Below the pieces are notes generated by a model. It saw nothing but the letters and a program-made list of their open reading frames with translations. It did not search any database and had not been told where the DNA came from. A stretch of DNA of 64,000 nt from Ipomoea triloba (lineage: Eukaryota > Streptophyta > Magnoliopsida > Solanales > Convolvulaceae): contig NC_044927.1 of assembly GCF_003576645.1 (NCBI RefSeq), positions 12,940,059 through 13,004,058 of the forward strand. Reading direction: 5' to 3'. Shown here piece by piece: positions 12,063 to 22,059 of the stretch. Positions within the stretch are counted from its first letter, which is position 1, and each line of letters starts with the position of its first letter. The position numbers and the translations under genes were made by a program.

Positions 12063-12767
12063 GATGGGTGGTTGTTGTTGTTAAGTAAAAGTTTCTGTTT
12101 AGCCTGTGCACCTAGAGTGGGGTCTATCAAAAGAAGATAGAACTCGTTCTAGGTGTGGCAGTAACTCCTCCCGATGTACGACAAGCCAAGCTGGTCCGGG
12201 GTGTTACATACGATGATTAGCCACACCGTGGTCTATGTTTTGTAACACCCCGTAAATTCGTTCAAGCCTTTCGATTCATTAATTAATTCCTTGGGCAATT
12301 TAATTACTCTAATTGGGCTAATTCTTTCAATTTAATATATATACACTTATATATATATATATATATTCATGAGCCTAATTTAATTATTCTAATCAAGAGC
12401 CCAATTAATTGAATTATTCTTGTAAGGGATTTTTATTCAATTTGGATCCTTACAATAGTTGTAATTAAATATTCCTACAAGCCCAACTTATTGATCTTAT
12501 ATTATATAATGTTCCTAAGACATTTCTATGGGCTTCCTTGATTCTAATTCCTATATTAATTATAAGGGGTGAATTCATTAGCCCAATTTGCTAGTCTTGT
12601 ATATATATAATTAATTCTTGTAGCCATCATATTATATACTTAAGCCCAACTCATATTAAAGTCTTACACCCTAAATATTGTATGTATTCTTAGTATATAT
12701 TTTAGAAGATCAAAACCCCTAAAAGTTTTCACTCCTCTTCCTCCCTCCCTATCACTTACACGCCATT

Positions 12768-13237
12768 NNNNNNNNNNNNNNNNNNNNNNNNNNNNNNNNN
12801 NNNNNNNNNNNNNNNNNNNNNNNNNNNNNNNNNNNNNNNNNNNNNNNNNNNNNNNNNNNNNNNNNNNNNNNNNNNNNNNNNNNNNNNNNNNNNNNNNNNN
12901 NNNNNNNNNNNNNNNNNNNNNNNNNNNNNNNNNNNNNNNNNNNNNNNNNNNNNNNNNNNNNNNNNNNNNNNNNNNNNNNNNNNNNNNNNNNNNNNNNNNN
13001 NNNNNNNNNNNNNNNNNNNNNNNNNNNNNNNNNNNNNNNNNNNNNNNNNNNNNNNNNNNNNNNNNNNNNNNNNNNNNNNNNNNNNNNNNNNNNNNNNNNN
13101 NNNNNNNNNNNNNNNNNNNNNNNNNNNNNNNNNNNNNNNNNNNNNNNNNNNNNNNNNNNNNNNNNNNNNNNNNNNNNNNNNNNNNNNNNNNNNNNNNNNN
13201 NNNNNNNNNNNNNNNNNNNNNNNNNNNNNNNNNNNNN
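12768..13237. other. Assembly gap (470 N)
   Basis: A run of N within the 5' LTR. By comparison with the 3' LTR, the true sequence should include the text that follows CACTTACACGCCATT at 19910 onward. Frames translated across it are meaningless. Confidence 1.
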
Positions 13238-13734
13238 TATGATGGGTGGTTGTTGTTGTTAAGTAAAAGTTTCCGTTTAGCCTGTGCACCTAGAGTGGGG
13301 TCTATCAAAAGAAGATAGAACTCGTTCTAGGTGTGGCGATAACTCCTCCAAATATACGGCAAGCCAAGTCGGTCCGGGGTGTTACAAGTTGGTATCAGAG
13401 CGGTGTTCGAGTCTTTGGGATTAGATTGGAGCCTAGGTTGTGGAATTTTGTTAGGAGCTCTAGGTTAAAATCGTAAGAGGTAAGAATGGACTTCAGGAGC
13501 CCAAGTTCCGAGTCAACCTAAGTTTGCTAAGACTAACCTAAGTTGCTACCTCAGCTTAACTAGGGATATGCACTTCTGGAGCAGAGCTGGAGACCGGGCA
13601 GCATCAAAAAGGGGTACCTCATCTGTACATTACAGAATCTCTTGATTCTGGTTGCTAAATACTCTGACTGATACTTATGCATTCTTATATGTATTAGTCA
13701 TTTCTTATGATTACTGTGAGTGAACTTGAGGAAA
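13238..13734 (+). other. Misplaced family-B fragment: LTR end, PBS and leader
   Basis: 13238-13385 matches 12059-12208 (end of the solo LTR). It is followed by TTGGTATCAGAGC, a tRNA-Met type primer-binding site, and about 340 bp of leader. Both edges are Ns. It is probably a contig placed in the wrong spot, though a real nested fragment cannot be excluded. Confidence 0.75.
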
Positions 13735-14642
13735 TNCCTGTGACTGGACTACGGTCCCTGTGATTGGGCTCATTACCCCGTGATTGGGTTCATTACCCCC
13801 GTGATTGGGTCGATTCACCCCTGTGATTGGACTTCGGTCCCCGTGATTGGGTTTTTACCCCTGTGTACTCGGCTTTTGTTTGGGGTCGGGTTCGATACGA
13901 TGATTGGTGTGAGGTTTGGTGGTTGGTGTTGGGTTTTCCTTTCGGTTCTTTGGTTATGAGTCCTTGTTTATTCTGTTGATATCTCGTTGTTCTCAATTAT
14001 GATTGATTGTTCCTTATGATTGTGTTCAGTTGGTATCTCGTTTGTGGATTCGTTATATATATATATATTCCTTGTTGGATATTGGCTTCGTTTGGATGAG
14101 TCTTGGTTCGTGATTCGTTCAGTTTATCATTGTTGAGTATCCGATTTGAACTATTGAACAGTTTGTTGGTGTTTATATTCTATATGGGTGTGTAAACCTA
14201 TTTACAAACTTATATGTATATCTATACTTCCTTGCGGGTGTGAATGGTGGTTACTTAGCAGTCTTTTGCTAATGGTTCTTTGTGTGTTTTCCAGGTTTGC
14301 CTTAAAGTCTTTGCGTGAGCGCGATAGAGATACACCCGTATGAGGAGGCTTAGATAGTGGTTATGTTTTTAGATTTATGCTTTGGCCTGTGAGCCATTTG
14401 AGACTTTATAAACTCTTGACTAGTGTTTGGATGTTTTGAGACTTGACTTGAAGATTATCGTTTATACAGTTCAGCTTTTATGGTTAGCCTGTGCATCTAG
14501 GCTGTGTTATCTTACCTAGATGTGGCATGACGCCCCTTAGGTTTTAAATTCGCTTCCGCTATGTTCTGTTTGGTTGAGTTAGGCAGCTGTTGTGTTGAGA
14601 TTTTATCTATCTCAGCCTGTGTGAGGTTGGGGGTGTCACAGT

Positions 14643-14655
14643 TGGTATCAGAGCC
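14643..14655 (+). promoter_or_regulatory. Primer-binding site of Tekay-like element
   Basis: TGGTATCAGAGCC starts two bases after the 5' LTR end. It is complementary to the 3' end of initiator tRNA-Met, the usual primer for this lineage. Confidence 0.9.
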
Positions 14656-14922
14656 TGTGTTGAGGTCTGAGTAGGAATCCTAGGGTTGTAATCTGAGACT
14701 CTAGGACTTGATCAGTAGAAATTAAGATGTTTAAGAGTTCTAAGATGTGTGAATTCTAGGCCGCGCGGTGAGGACTCGTTTACTTGCTTTTGTTTATGCT
14801 TTGCAGGTTGTTTGTTGTTTGCTTGTCGTGAGCTCGTTCTCACTTGCTTTCTTGCGTGTTTGGTTAAGGCCGACCGCAACGTTCTATTCGCTTTCTGTTA
14901 GTATCCCCCTCTTCTAGTGACC

Positions 14923-16083
14923 ATGGTGCCGCCACGAAGACGCGAGGACTACCCGGAAGCGCCAATCGTGGAGCAGCTGATGCAGAATCTTCAGCAGCTG
15001 ACGCAGATCACCCAGCTACTCGGAAACGCGATGGTGCAGAATAACCAGCGCGGGCAGCCGGACTTGGTTCGGAGGGTGGCGGGGCAGTACCCACCCTTCT
15101 ATGCTGGAGAGGAGGACCCCGCAGTCCTTGAGGAGTGGATTCGAGCTTTTGACAAGATCCTCGAGGCAGTAGAGTGCCCACCTGGTCGTCAGGTGGAGAT
15201 GGCGAGCTTCTACCTGAAGGAGGAGGCTGATCTTTGGTGGGTCCACGGCGGCCCGGTGATGCGCCAGGAGTCCGGTTTCGGGTGGGAGACGTTCAAGGAC
15301 CGGTTGAGAGCTCGCTTCTACCCGGCCCACGTCAAGGCAGCGATGCAGGAGGAGTTCTTACACCTTCACCAGGGGACGAGGACCGTACAGGAGTACCACC
15401 GACGCTTTCTGGAGTTAGCCCGCTTCGCGCCGACCCTAGCCCCGACCGAGGAGACACGGATTGAGCGGTTCGTGGCTGGTCTGAACCTGGAGACGCGCAT
15501 GGCCTTAGTGGTGTTCAAGTTCCAGACATTGAGCGAGGCCTATAGCAGCGCTGCCGACCATTATCGAGTGCTGTCTATCCGGCGAGGGGTTCAGGACCGC
15601 TCCAAGTGGCCAGCAGAGGGTGGAGCTCCAAACTCCAAGAGGCACCGACCCGGGGGATCCGGCATGAGAAGAAGCTTCCAGCAGGGTGGCTCTAGCCACG
15701 GCGGTGGATCTCGCCCCAGCTTTGGGCAGGGGTCAGGTGGCGAGGGAGTTCGTACCCGGCACTTCCACTGCAGGCATTGTGGGAGGGACCACCCGGGGCG
15801 CGACTGTGAGGGTCATTTGGTGGAGTGCTTTAGCTGTGGTCTGCGAGGTCATCGAGCTTACGAGTGCGCAGCCAAGAAAGGAGGTTCATCCCAATCCAGA
15901 CCGAGCACGGCTCAGGGAGCCCAAGCAGTGGCCCGACCATTCCGAGAGGCTGTGGGTAGCGGGGGTAGCCGGCCAGGTGGAGGCCAAGAGCAGCAGGCTA
16001 GGCCGCAGCAGAAGAAGATCTTTGTGATGGGCCGCACCCAAGCCGAGGCGAGTGGGCTTGAAGAAGGTAACCCCCGAGTTTAA
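14923..16083 (+). CDS. gag: Gag polyprotein, Tekay-like Ty3/gypsy
   Basis: The start is the ATG at 14923 (MVPPRRREDYPEAP); the frame is open to the TAA at 16081-16083, about 386 residues. Residues about 50-230 form the retrotransposon gag (capsid) domain, with PPFYAGEEDPAVLEEWI, ADLWWV, GWETFKDRLRARFYP and VQEYHRRFLELARFAP. A Cys/His-rich tail follows: CRHCGRDHPGRDC and CFSCGLRGHRAYEC; the second is a clean CX2CX4HX4C zinc knuckle for RNA packaging. The final residues FVMGRTQAEASGLEEG look like the gag-protease linker, after which the frame ends and no pol follows. Gag looks intact and could assemble particles, with enzymes supplied by a full relative (inference). Confidence 0.92.
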   Translation: MVPPRRREDYPEAPIVEQLMQNLQQLTQITQLLGNAMVQNNQRGQPDLVRRVAGQYPPFYAGEEDPAVLEEWIRAFDKILEAVECPPGRQVEMASFYLKEEADLWWVHGGPVMRQESGFGWETFKDRLRARFYPAHVKAAMQEEFLHLHQGTRTVQEYHRRFLELARFAPTLAPTEETRIERFVAGLNLETRMALVVFKFQTLSEAYSSAADHYRVLSIRRGVQDRSKWPAEGGAPNSKRHRPGGSGMRRSFQQGGSSHGGGSRPSFGQGSGGEGVRTRHFHCRHCGRDHPGRDCEGHLVECFSCGLRGHRAYECAAKKGGSSQSRPSTAQGAQAVARPFREAVGSGGSRPGGGQEQQARPQQKKIFVMGRTQAEASGLEEGNPRV

Positions 16084-16885
16084 TCTTTTAGTTGCGTGGT
16101 CTAAGTGCTTTTCGAGTTTTCCGTTAAGTGTTTTAGTTAGTCGAACCGTTAAGTGAACCTTAGGCGACCTTTCGATAGTTAGGGAGCTTTAGGTAACGTT
16201 TCGTTAAGGGTTTGAAGACTCGGTTTTATGTTAAGTGGTTGGATCGTTCGTGAAGACAAAACAAAGGAGCAAGATGCAAAGGAAAGGAAAAAGGAGCCTA
16301 AAGACCTAGCTAATGTCCACAAGGGGACTCGAATCCGTGCCTAACGCATAGCAACAAAGGAACCACGCCAACCAGCTACAATGATCCGTAGTGTTCCAGT
16401 CGCAAGACTCTGCTTTTATTTCTAACGTTCAAGTGGTGACCATGCGGTTGGGAGGAACGGATCAAAGGGCTCCGTGGGAGCGCTCCGCGAGCACGTGCGG
16501 AGCAAGATAACGGTGGAACGTGTTCCGTCAGAGAGCTCCGCCGAGGAGAGCGTAGCAGTGAAGCGGCCCGAAGCCTTCCGCGAGCGTGGTCCGCACGGTC
16601 GAGGGTGCATGCGTCTTTTCCAGTTTTAAGCGAGATAACCCTAACCCTCCCCGTCTTTCCTCTCCGCTACATTCTTTTTCTTCTTCCCGCAAATAGAGAG
16701 CAAACGGCAGCAGAACGCCCAGGTCCGCCGATCTTGTCCGCCAAGTCCGCGACTCCTCTGTCGGCGACAGCAACAGCGCACGCACACCCGTCAACCCGGT
16801 CCGCAAGTTTCCGCAAGGGGTCCGCAGTTTGAGCATTGTCGATCTAGTTCACGGCAGCCAAGTTCGATCCTCAACAACCACGACA
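16084..16885 (+). promoter_or_regulatory. Spacer with TCCG-rich module upstream of the late ORF
   Basis: No gene. 16430-16620 and 16720-16820 are GC-rich and full of TCCG and TCCGC words, including GTTCCGTCAG and CCGCAAG. The same words occur in the element's LTR at 20455-20640. It lies directly before the late ORF and may be a promoter or leader for it (inference). Confidence 0.45.
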
Positions 16886-17773
16886 ATGTCAAAAAGAAAT
16901 CAAGCCGAGGTAGGAGAAGGCTCGAGCAACATTCGCTACAACATAATCGATGGTAAAGCTCTTGACCCGCTACACTTTTCGCCCGAAATTGTGAACATGC
17001 TAAATTTTCAAGGTTTATTGAATGTGTTCTTGCGAATCGAGAATGTGGTGTATCCCAACTTGGTCAACCAATTTTATCAGAATATGAAGGTTAAGACTAC
17101 TAACCAAGTGCCCGTGCTCACTTCGATAGTGAAGGGCATAAGGATTTCGTTTGACCCGCCTAAGTTGGCTAGGTGGCTTAACTTGCCGTTGGGAGGTGTT
17201 AATGAGTATGAGCGTAATGCATGGGTTGAGACGCAAGAGGTGGGCTTCCGTGATTACTTGAGGTACATGTTGGGGCCGAATGAGAACGTTGCTTTGGATA
17301 CACGCCCCGATAAGCACAATCTGACGGGTGAACAGAGGATTCTGACGCTGTTGGTTGGGGAGAGTTTGTTGCCTAATCGGAACAACAGCCGACAGGTTAC
17401 AGCCATAGAGTGCGCCTTTGCGTACTTTCTGAAGCACCGAGTGAAGTTCGACTTGCCTACCCTGATGATCTTGCACATGGATTTCTGCAAGACAGTTAAG
17501 AGGCGCAACCGGCCTTATGGAATGGTTCTGAGTTGGTTATTCCAGAAGAAGAGGGTCAACGTCACTGGAGAGTTAGCAAGGCAGCCAGTTCACAGCGCGT
17601 TCAATGCGCCGAGTCTGCAGTTTTCTGGGCTGTTTCAAGTGGAGGGGAACGAGTATATCACCGCTCATGAGCTGAGTAGGATGCCAGCCGCCGAGAGCAG
17701 AGAGCTGATCGAGCGTTATCACATTCCACATAAGAGGTTGCGAGGTTTAGTCGAGCCTCAGCAGGCTGAGTAG
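16886..17773 (+). pseudogene. Late ORF with putative plant transposon-protein domain
   Basis: The first ATG is at 16886 (MSKRNQAEVGEGSSN). Residues about 35-150 contain YPNLVNQFYQNMKV, IVKGIRISFDPPKLARWLNLP and later ECAFAYFLKHRVKFDLPTLMILHM, the pattern of the plant-specific putative transposon protein domain found in late or env-like ORFs of LTR elements. The frame meets a TAG at 17771-17773. The same frame continues past it with an acidic stretch, a coiled-coil-like segment (LRQLQEMQRMVEARFDSLDL) and a Tyr/Pro repeat tail ending at 19228 in the second copy, so the TAG looks like one premature stop. Function unknown; no enzyme motif. Confidence 0.75.
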
Positions 17774-19122
17774 GCAGGTGGTGATGAGGAAGATGATGAG
17801 TCTGAAGAAGAGGCCGAAGAAGAAGAACGAGTGGGTGAGGCTAACCGAGAGCACCGAAGGAAGGAGCAGCACGATCCCTTGGCTCCTACGCCACCAGTTG
17901 GCCCCGTACTCCGACAGCTACAGGAGATGCAGCGTATGGTTGAGGCGAGGTTCGATTCGCTAGATTTGAGAGTGGATCGCGGCTTCCAGCGTCTGGGCTT
18001 CATCGAGAACAAGCTTGGCATTGAAGTGCCACCGGAGNTAAAGCTCTTGACCCGCTACACTTTTCGCCCGAAATTGTGAACATGCTAAATTTTCAAGGTT
18101 TATTGAATGTGTTCTTGCGAATCGAGAATGTGGTGTATCCCAACTTGGTCAACCAATTTTATCAGAATATGAAGGTTAAGACTACTAACCAAGTGCCCGT
18201 GCTCACTTCGATAGTGAAGGGCATAAGGATTTCGTTTGACCCGCCTAAGTTGGCTAGGTGGCTTAACTTGCCGTTGGGAGGTGTTAATGAGTATGAGCGT
18301 AATGCATGGGTTGAGACGCAAGAGGTGGGCTTCCGTGATTACTTGAGGTACATGTTGGGGCCGAATGAGAACGTTGCTTTGGATACACGCCCCGATAAGC
18401 ACAATCTGACGGGTGAACAGAGGATTCTGACGCTGTTGGTTGGGGAGAGTTTGTTGCCTAATCGGAACAACAGCCGACAGGTTACAGCCATAGAGTGCGC
18501 CTTTGCGTACTTTCTGAAGCACCGAGTGAAGTTCGACTTGCCTACCCTGATGATCTTGCACATGGATTTCTGCAAGACAGTTAAGAGGCGCAACCGGCCT
18601 TATGGAATGGTTCTGAGTTGGTTATTCCAGAAGAAGAGGGTCAACGTCACTGGAGAGTTAGCAAGGCAGCCAGTTCACAGCGCGTTCAATGCGCCGAGTC
18701 TGCAGTTTTCTGGGCTGTTTCAAGTGGAGGGGAACGAGTATATCACCGCTCATGAGCTGAGTAGGATGCCAGCCGCCGAGAGCAGAGAGCTGATCGAGCG
18801 TTATCACATTCCACATAAGAGGTTGCGAGGTTTAGTCGAGCCTCAGCAGGCTGAGTAGGCAGGTGGTGATGAGGAAGATGATGAGTCTGAAGAAGAGGCC
18901 GAAGAAGAAGAACGAGTGGGTGAGGCTAACCGAGAGCACCGAAGGAAGGAGCAGCACGATCCCTTGGCTCCTACGCCACCAGTTGGCCCCGTACTCCGAC
19001 AGCTACAGGAGATGCAGCGTATGGTTGAGGCGAGGTTCGATTCGCTAGATTTGAGAGTGGATCGCGGCTTCCAGCGTCTGGGCTTCATCGAGAACAAGCT
19101 TGGCATTGAAGTGCCACCGGAG
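16954..19122 (+). repeat. Exact 1084-bp duplication joined by one N (likely assembly artefact)
   Basis: 16954-18037 and 18039-19122 appear identical throughout, offset 1085, with a single N at 18038 exactly at the join. The second copy then runs into unique sequence. This is what two overlapping contig ends joined without merging would produce. Confidence 0.9.
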
Positions 19123-19228
19123 TATCTACCGTCTTATCAGCAGCAGTATCCCTATCCTTACCCGTACCCTTATCCTTATCCACCCCACGGTCCCAGCAGT
19201 TCTTCTCAGGGAGGCCAACCAGGTTAGT
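18039..19228 (+). pseudogene. Second copy of late ORF plus its unique C-terminus
   Basis: 18076-18858 repeats the late ORF without its N-terminus, ending at the same TAG. The same frame continues to 19226-19228. 19123-19228 is unique and gives the true end: YLPSYQQQ followed by a PYPYP-type repeat and a Ser/Gly tail. The duplicated part is probably not a second gene. Confidence 0.8.
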
Positions 19229-19509
19229 TAATAGTTTTCTCGTTAGTGTTAGCTCCGTAGTAGAAATCCGGTAGTATAGATAAGTAGTTTAGTTTATGTC
19301 TGTTTTGCATGCTAGGTTGGGTTGGGTAAGTTATGAGTTTAGATTGTTAGAAGTGTTAGTATGTTCTTGAGTTTAGTTGCATGTTAGTGTGTTTGTGAGT
19401 TTAGGAGTTGTTGAGCAATCGTTCTTTTCGAATCTTCCGTTGAATCTTCGTTTCCTTTGAATCGTGTCGTTTCAAGTTCCCGTTAGCTTTGAGCTTCGGG
19501 GACGAAGCT
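19229..19509 (+). other. 3' untranslated region of Tekay-like element
   Basis: T/G-rich sequence with repeated GTTAG and GAGTTTAG words. No gene seen. Confidence 0.6.
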
Positions 19510-19528
19510 CCTTTTAAGGGGGGTAGAG
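19510..19528 (+). promoter_or_regulatory. Polypurine tract of Tekay-like element
   Basis: CCTTTTAAGGGGGGTAGAG directly precedes TGTAACACCC, the 3' LTR start. This is the normal plus-strand primer position. Confidence 0.9.
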
Positions 19529-19538
19529 TGTAACACCC

Positions 19539-19596
19539 NNNNNNNNNNNNNNNNNNNNNNNNNNNNNNNNNNNNNNNNNNNNNNNNNNNNNNNNNN
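19539..19596. other. Assembly gap (58 N)
   Basis: Run of N just inside the 3' LTR. The 5' LTR at 12251-12465 suggests about 215 bp belong here, so the gap size is not calibrated. Confidence 1.
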
Positions 19597-20984
19597 AATT
19601 AAATATTCCTACAAGCCCAATTTATTGATCATATATTATATAATATATATGTAATGTTCCTAAGACATTTTATGGGCTTCCTTATTCTAATTCTTATAAT
19701 TAATTGTAAGGGGTGAATTCATTTAGCCCAACTTACTAGTCTTGGACATATATTTAATTCTTGTAAGCCATTATAATATGTACTTAAGCCCATCTCATAT
19801 TAAAGTCTTACACCCTAATATTGTATGTATTCTTAGTATATATTTTAGAAGATCAAAACCCCTAAAAGTTTTCACTCCTCTTCCTCCCTCCCTATCACTT
19901 ACACGCCATTCTCTATTCCTCTTGCACCAAAATTTGATCTCCATTTCCCTACAAGTTTTCAAGTAAAGATTGCTCTTTTATGTTTGCTTAGGAGTGGGTA
20001 AGTTCATCTAGCTAAGAATCCATCTTGTATTTTGTGTTTTTGATAGTCTTTTAAGCATATTCTTATAATGTTCTTTTGGGGTTCTTTGGGTAAAAGATGA
20101 TCAAGGTGAAGGTGGGGCTTTGTGATCTTGCTTAGGGCTTGTTGGAGTTGGAGAAAGCTATTCAAGGTAACCACTATGTCCATCAAAACTATTTTTATTC
20201 ACTCCTATTCTATATGATGTTCTTGGTGTTGGAAATCCTGAAAATTCCTTGTGATTAGCCTATTTTGTTGAATCTATTTGTTGGATTTCATCTTGATCGT
20301 TTGATTAGTGTTGTATGATCATTGATGGTTTGGATTTCCATGTTTTTGGCCTCTAAATTGGATGAAATATTGATGTATTGGGTCTGATTATACTCTCTGG
20401 AAATATGATTTTTCGTGTCTGCTGTTGAGTTCTGGAACTGGGAGTTGAAGTTGACCTTGCGGAGGTCCTCGGCGGCACAATGTAACCCGCCGGGGAGTTC
20501 CGCAAGGCCAAGGCGGTTGGGTTGGCCGGAGAGTGGTGTTCCGTTGAGGCAGTCCGCCTCCTTCCTGCGGAGGAGTGCGGCGGAAGACGGTGTTCCGTCA
20601 GCGTGTTCCGCAAGTACTCTGGGAATCTGCTTCCAGAGGCTGTTTCTGTGATGTTGTTGTCTGTTGTTCCTCCTTTGTTTCTGATTATTGTTGGATTGTT
20701 TTGTGGAGTATTTTACCATGTCTTTGGAGTATTTATCCATGCCTTTTGTTGGGTATTTATTACCTTGTCTTGGAGATTTATTCATGTCTTTGGTTCCCCT
20801 TTTTGTACTCTTGGTCTATTGATTCTTGATATTCATTTACCTGGGAGTTTGTTTGTGTTCATAGATGAGATGAACACTTTGTTTGGTTGTTTTGGGATGA
20901 TGTTGGAGTATGAGTATATGATGTTGGTTTGTTGGTATCTTTGGAGTTTGTTGGTGAACTAGTTGTGCGATTATTGTTTGTATT

Positions 20985-21185
20985 CGGGTTCATTACCCCT
21001 GTGATTGGGTTCATTACCCCCGTGATTGGGTCGATGACCCCTGTGATTGGACTTAGGTCCCTGTGACTGGACTACGGTCCCTGTGATTGGGTTCATTACC
21101 CCGTGATTGGGTTCATTACCCCCGTGATTGGGTCGATTCACCCCTGTGATTGGACTTCGATCCCTGTGATTGGGTTTTACCCCTG
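20985..21185 (+). repeat. Minisatellite CCTGTGATTGGGTTCATTAC in LTR
   Basis: About nine diverged units of roughly 20-23 bp built on CCTGTGATTGG followed by GTTCATTAC, GTCGATGAC or ACTTCGGTC. Also present in the 5' LTR from 13736. Confidence 0.85.
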
Positions 21186-22059
21186 TGTACCTGGCTTCTG
21201 ATGTGGGGTTGGGTTCGGTATGATGGTTGGTGTGAGGATTTGGTGGTTGGAGTTGAGGGTTCCTTTCGGTTCTTTGGTTGTGAGTCTTTGTTTATTCGGT
21301 TGATATCTCGTTGTTTTCGGTTATGATTGATTGTCCCTTATGATTGTGTTCAGTTGGTATCTTGGTCATGGTCGTTGTTGTCTTATGCTTTCGTCGTTGG
21401 ACTTTGGCTTCGTTTGGATGAGTCTTGGTTCGTGATTCGTTCAGTTTATCATTGTTGAGTATCCGATTTGAACTATTGAACAGTTTGTTGGTGTTTATAT
21501 TCTATATGGGTGTGTAAACCTATTTACAAACTTATATGTATATCTATACTTCCTTGCGGGTGTGAATGGTGGTTACTTAGCAGTCTTTTGCTAATGGTTC
21601 TTTGTGTGTTTTCCAGGTTTGCCTTAAAGTCTTTGCGTGAGCGCGATAGAGATACACCCGTATGAGGAGGCTTAGATAGTGGTTATGTTTTTAGATTTAT
21701 GCTTTGGCCTGTGAGCCATTTGAGACTTTATAAACTCTTGACTAGTGTTTGGATGTTTTGAGACTTGACTTGAAGATTATCGTTTATACAGTTCAGCTTT
21801 TATGGTTAGCCTGTGCATCTAGGCTGTGTTATCTTACCTAGATGTGGCATGACGCCCCTTAGGTTTTAAATTCGCTTCCGCTATGTTCTGTTTGGTTGAG
21901 TTAGGCAGCTGTTGTGTTGAGATTTTATCTATCTCAGCCTGTGTGAGGTTGGGGGTGTCACATGTTTATTTATGCTTTGTTTGTTATTATTATAGAATTT
22001 GTTGAATTAGTGTTAACTTAAGTTTAATTAGGATTAATATTATTTTAGATTGGCTTGTG

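Larger units (their letters stand above)
8990..12208 (+). mobile_element. Solo LTR of a Ty3/gypsy-type element (family B)
   Basis: It begins TGTAATACCCC and ends GGGGTGTTACA. Flanks are TACGG (8985-8989) and TACGA (12209-12213), a 5-bp duplication with one mismatch. The last ~150 bp match 13238-13385, where the same LTR end is followed by a primer-binding site; that match identifies this as an LTR. No internal retrotransposon proteins follow, so it is best read as a 3219-bp solo LTR. It is AT-rich, with TATG-type repeats at 10050-10340. Confidence 0.8.
12241..14640 (+). repeat. 5' LTR of Tekay-like element, chimeric as assembled
   Basis: 12241-12767 matches the 3' LTR segment at 19597-19909. 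After 470 N comes 13238-13734, which belongs to the family-B LTR end and leader instead. After a single N at 13735 the expected LTR resumes (13736-14640 matches 21057-21962). The left and right thirds are sound; the middle is not. Confidence 0.85.
12241..21962 (+). mobile_element. Non-autonomous Tekay-like Ty3/gypsy retrotransposon (gag plus late ORF)
   Basis: The LTR termini are TGTAACACCC and GGTGTCACA. The flanks are TGTTT at 12236-12240 and TGTTT at 21963-21967. Order: 5' LTR (12241-14640), PBS, gag (14923-16083), GC-rich spacer, plant transposon-domain ORF (16886 onward), PPT, 3' LTR (19529-21962). No protease, RT, RNase H or integrase coding is present; gag stops where the protease would start. 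Two gaps and two suspect joins lie inside, so the assembled length is not the true length. Confidence 0.88.
19529..21962 (+). repeat. 3' LTR of Tekay-like element
   Basis: Starts TGTAACACCC and ends GGTGTCACA. A 58-N gap covers 19539-19596. It matches the 5' LTR where that is sound. It contains a TCCG-rich block (20455-20640) and a short-unit minisatellite (20985-21185). The TATA region is around AGTATATATTTTAG near 19834. ORFs such as 20522-20962 are not supported. Confidence 0.88.

Noticed and set aside
12664..13308. Minus-strand ORFs of 177-214 residues
   Set aside because: They are almost entirely N.
14643..14655. tRNA gene
   Set aside because: Only the short tRNA-Met complement of a primer-binding site; no cloverleaf around it here or at 13388 or 55321.
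15016..15699. Antisense and alternate-frame ORFs over the Tekay-like gag
   Set aside because: Shadows of a clear gag reading frame with no recognisable domain.
17015..17508. Antisense ORFs over the late ORF
   Set aside because: Shadow frames; also duplicated at 18100-18593 by the same artefact.
18076..18858. A second functional late-ORF gene in tandem
   Set aside because: Appears identical to the first copy and begins at a single N; an assembly artefact is far more likely.
20353..20962. ORFs in the 3' LTR of the Tekay-like element
   Set aside because: Lie in non-coding LTR; GC-rich block and T-rich tail give chance open frames in several frames at once.
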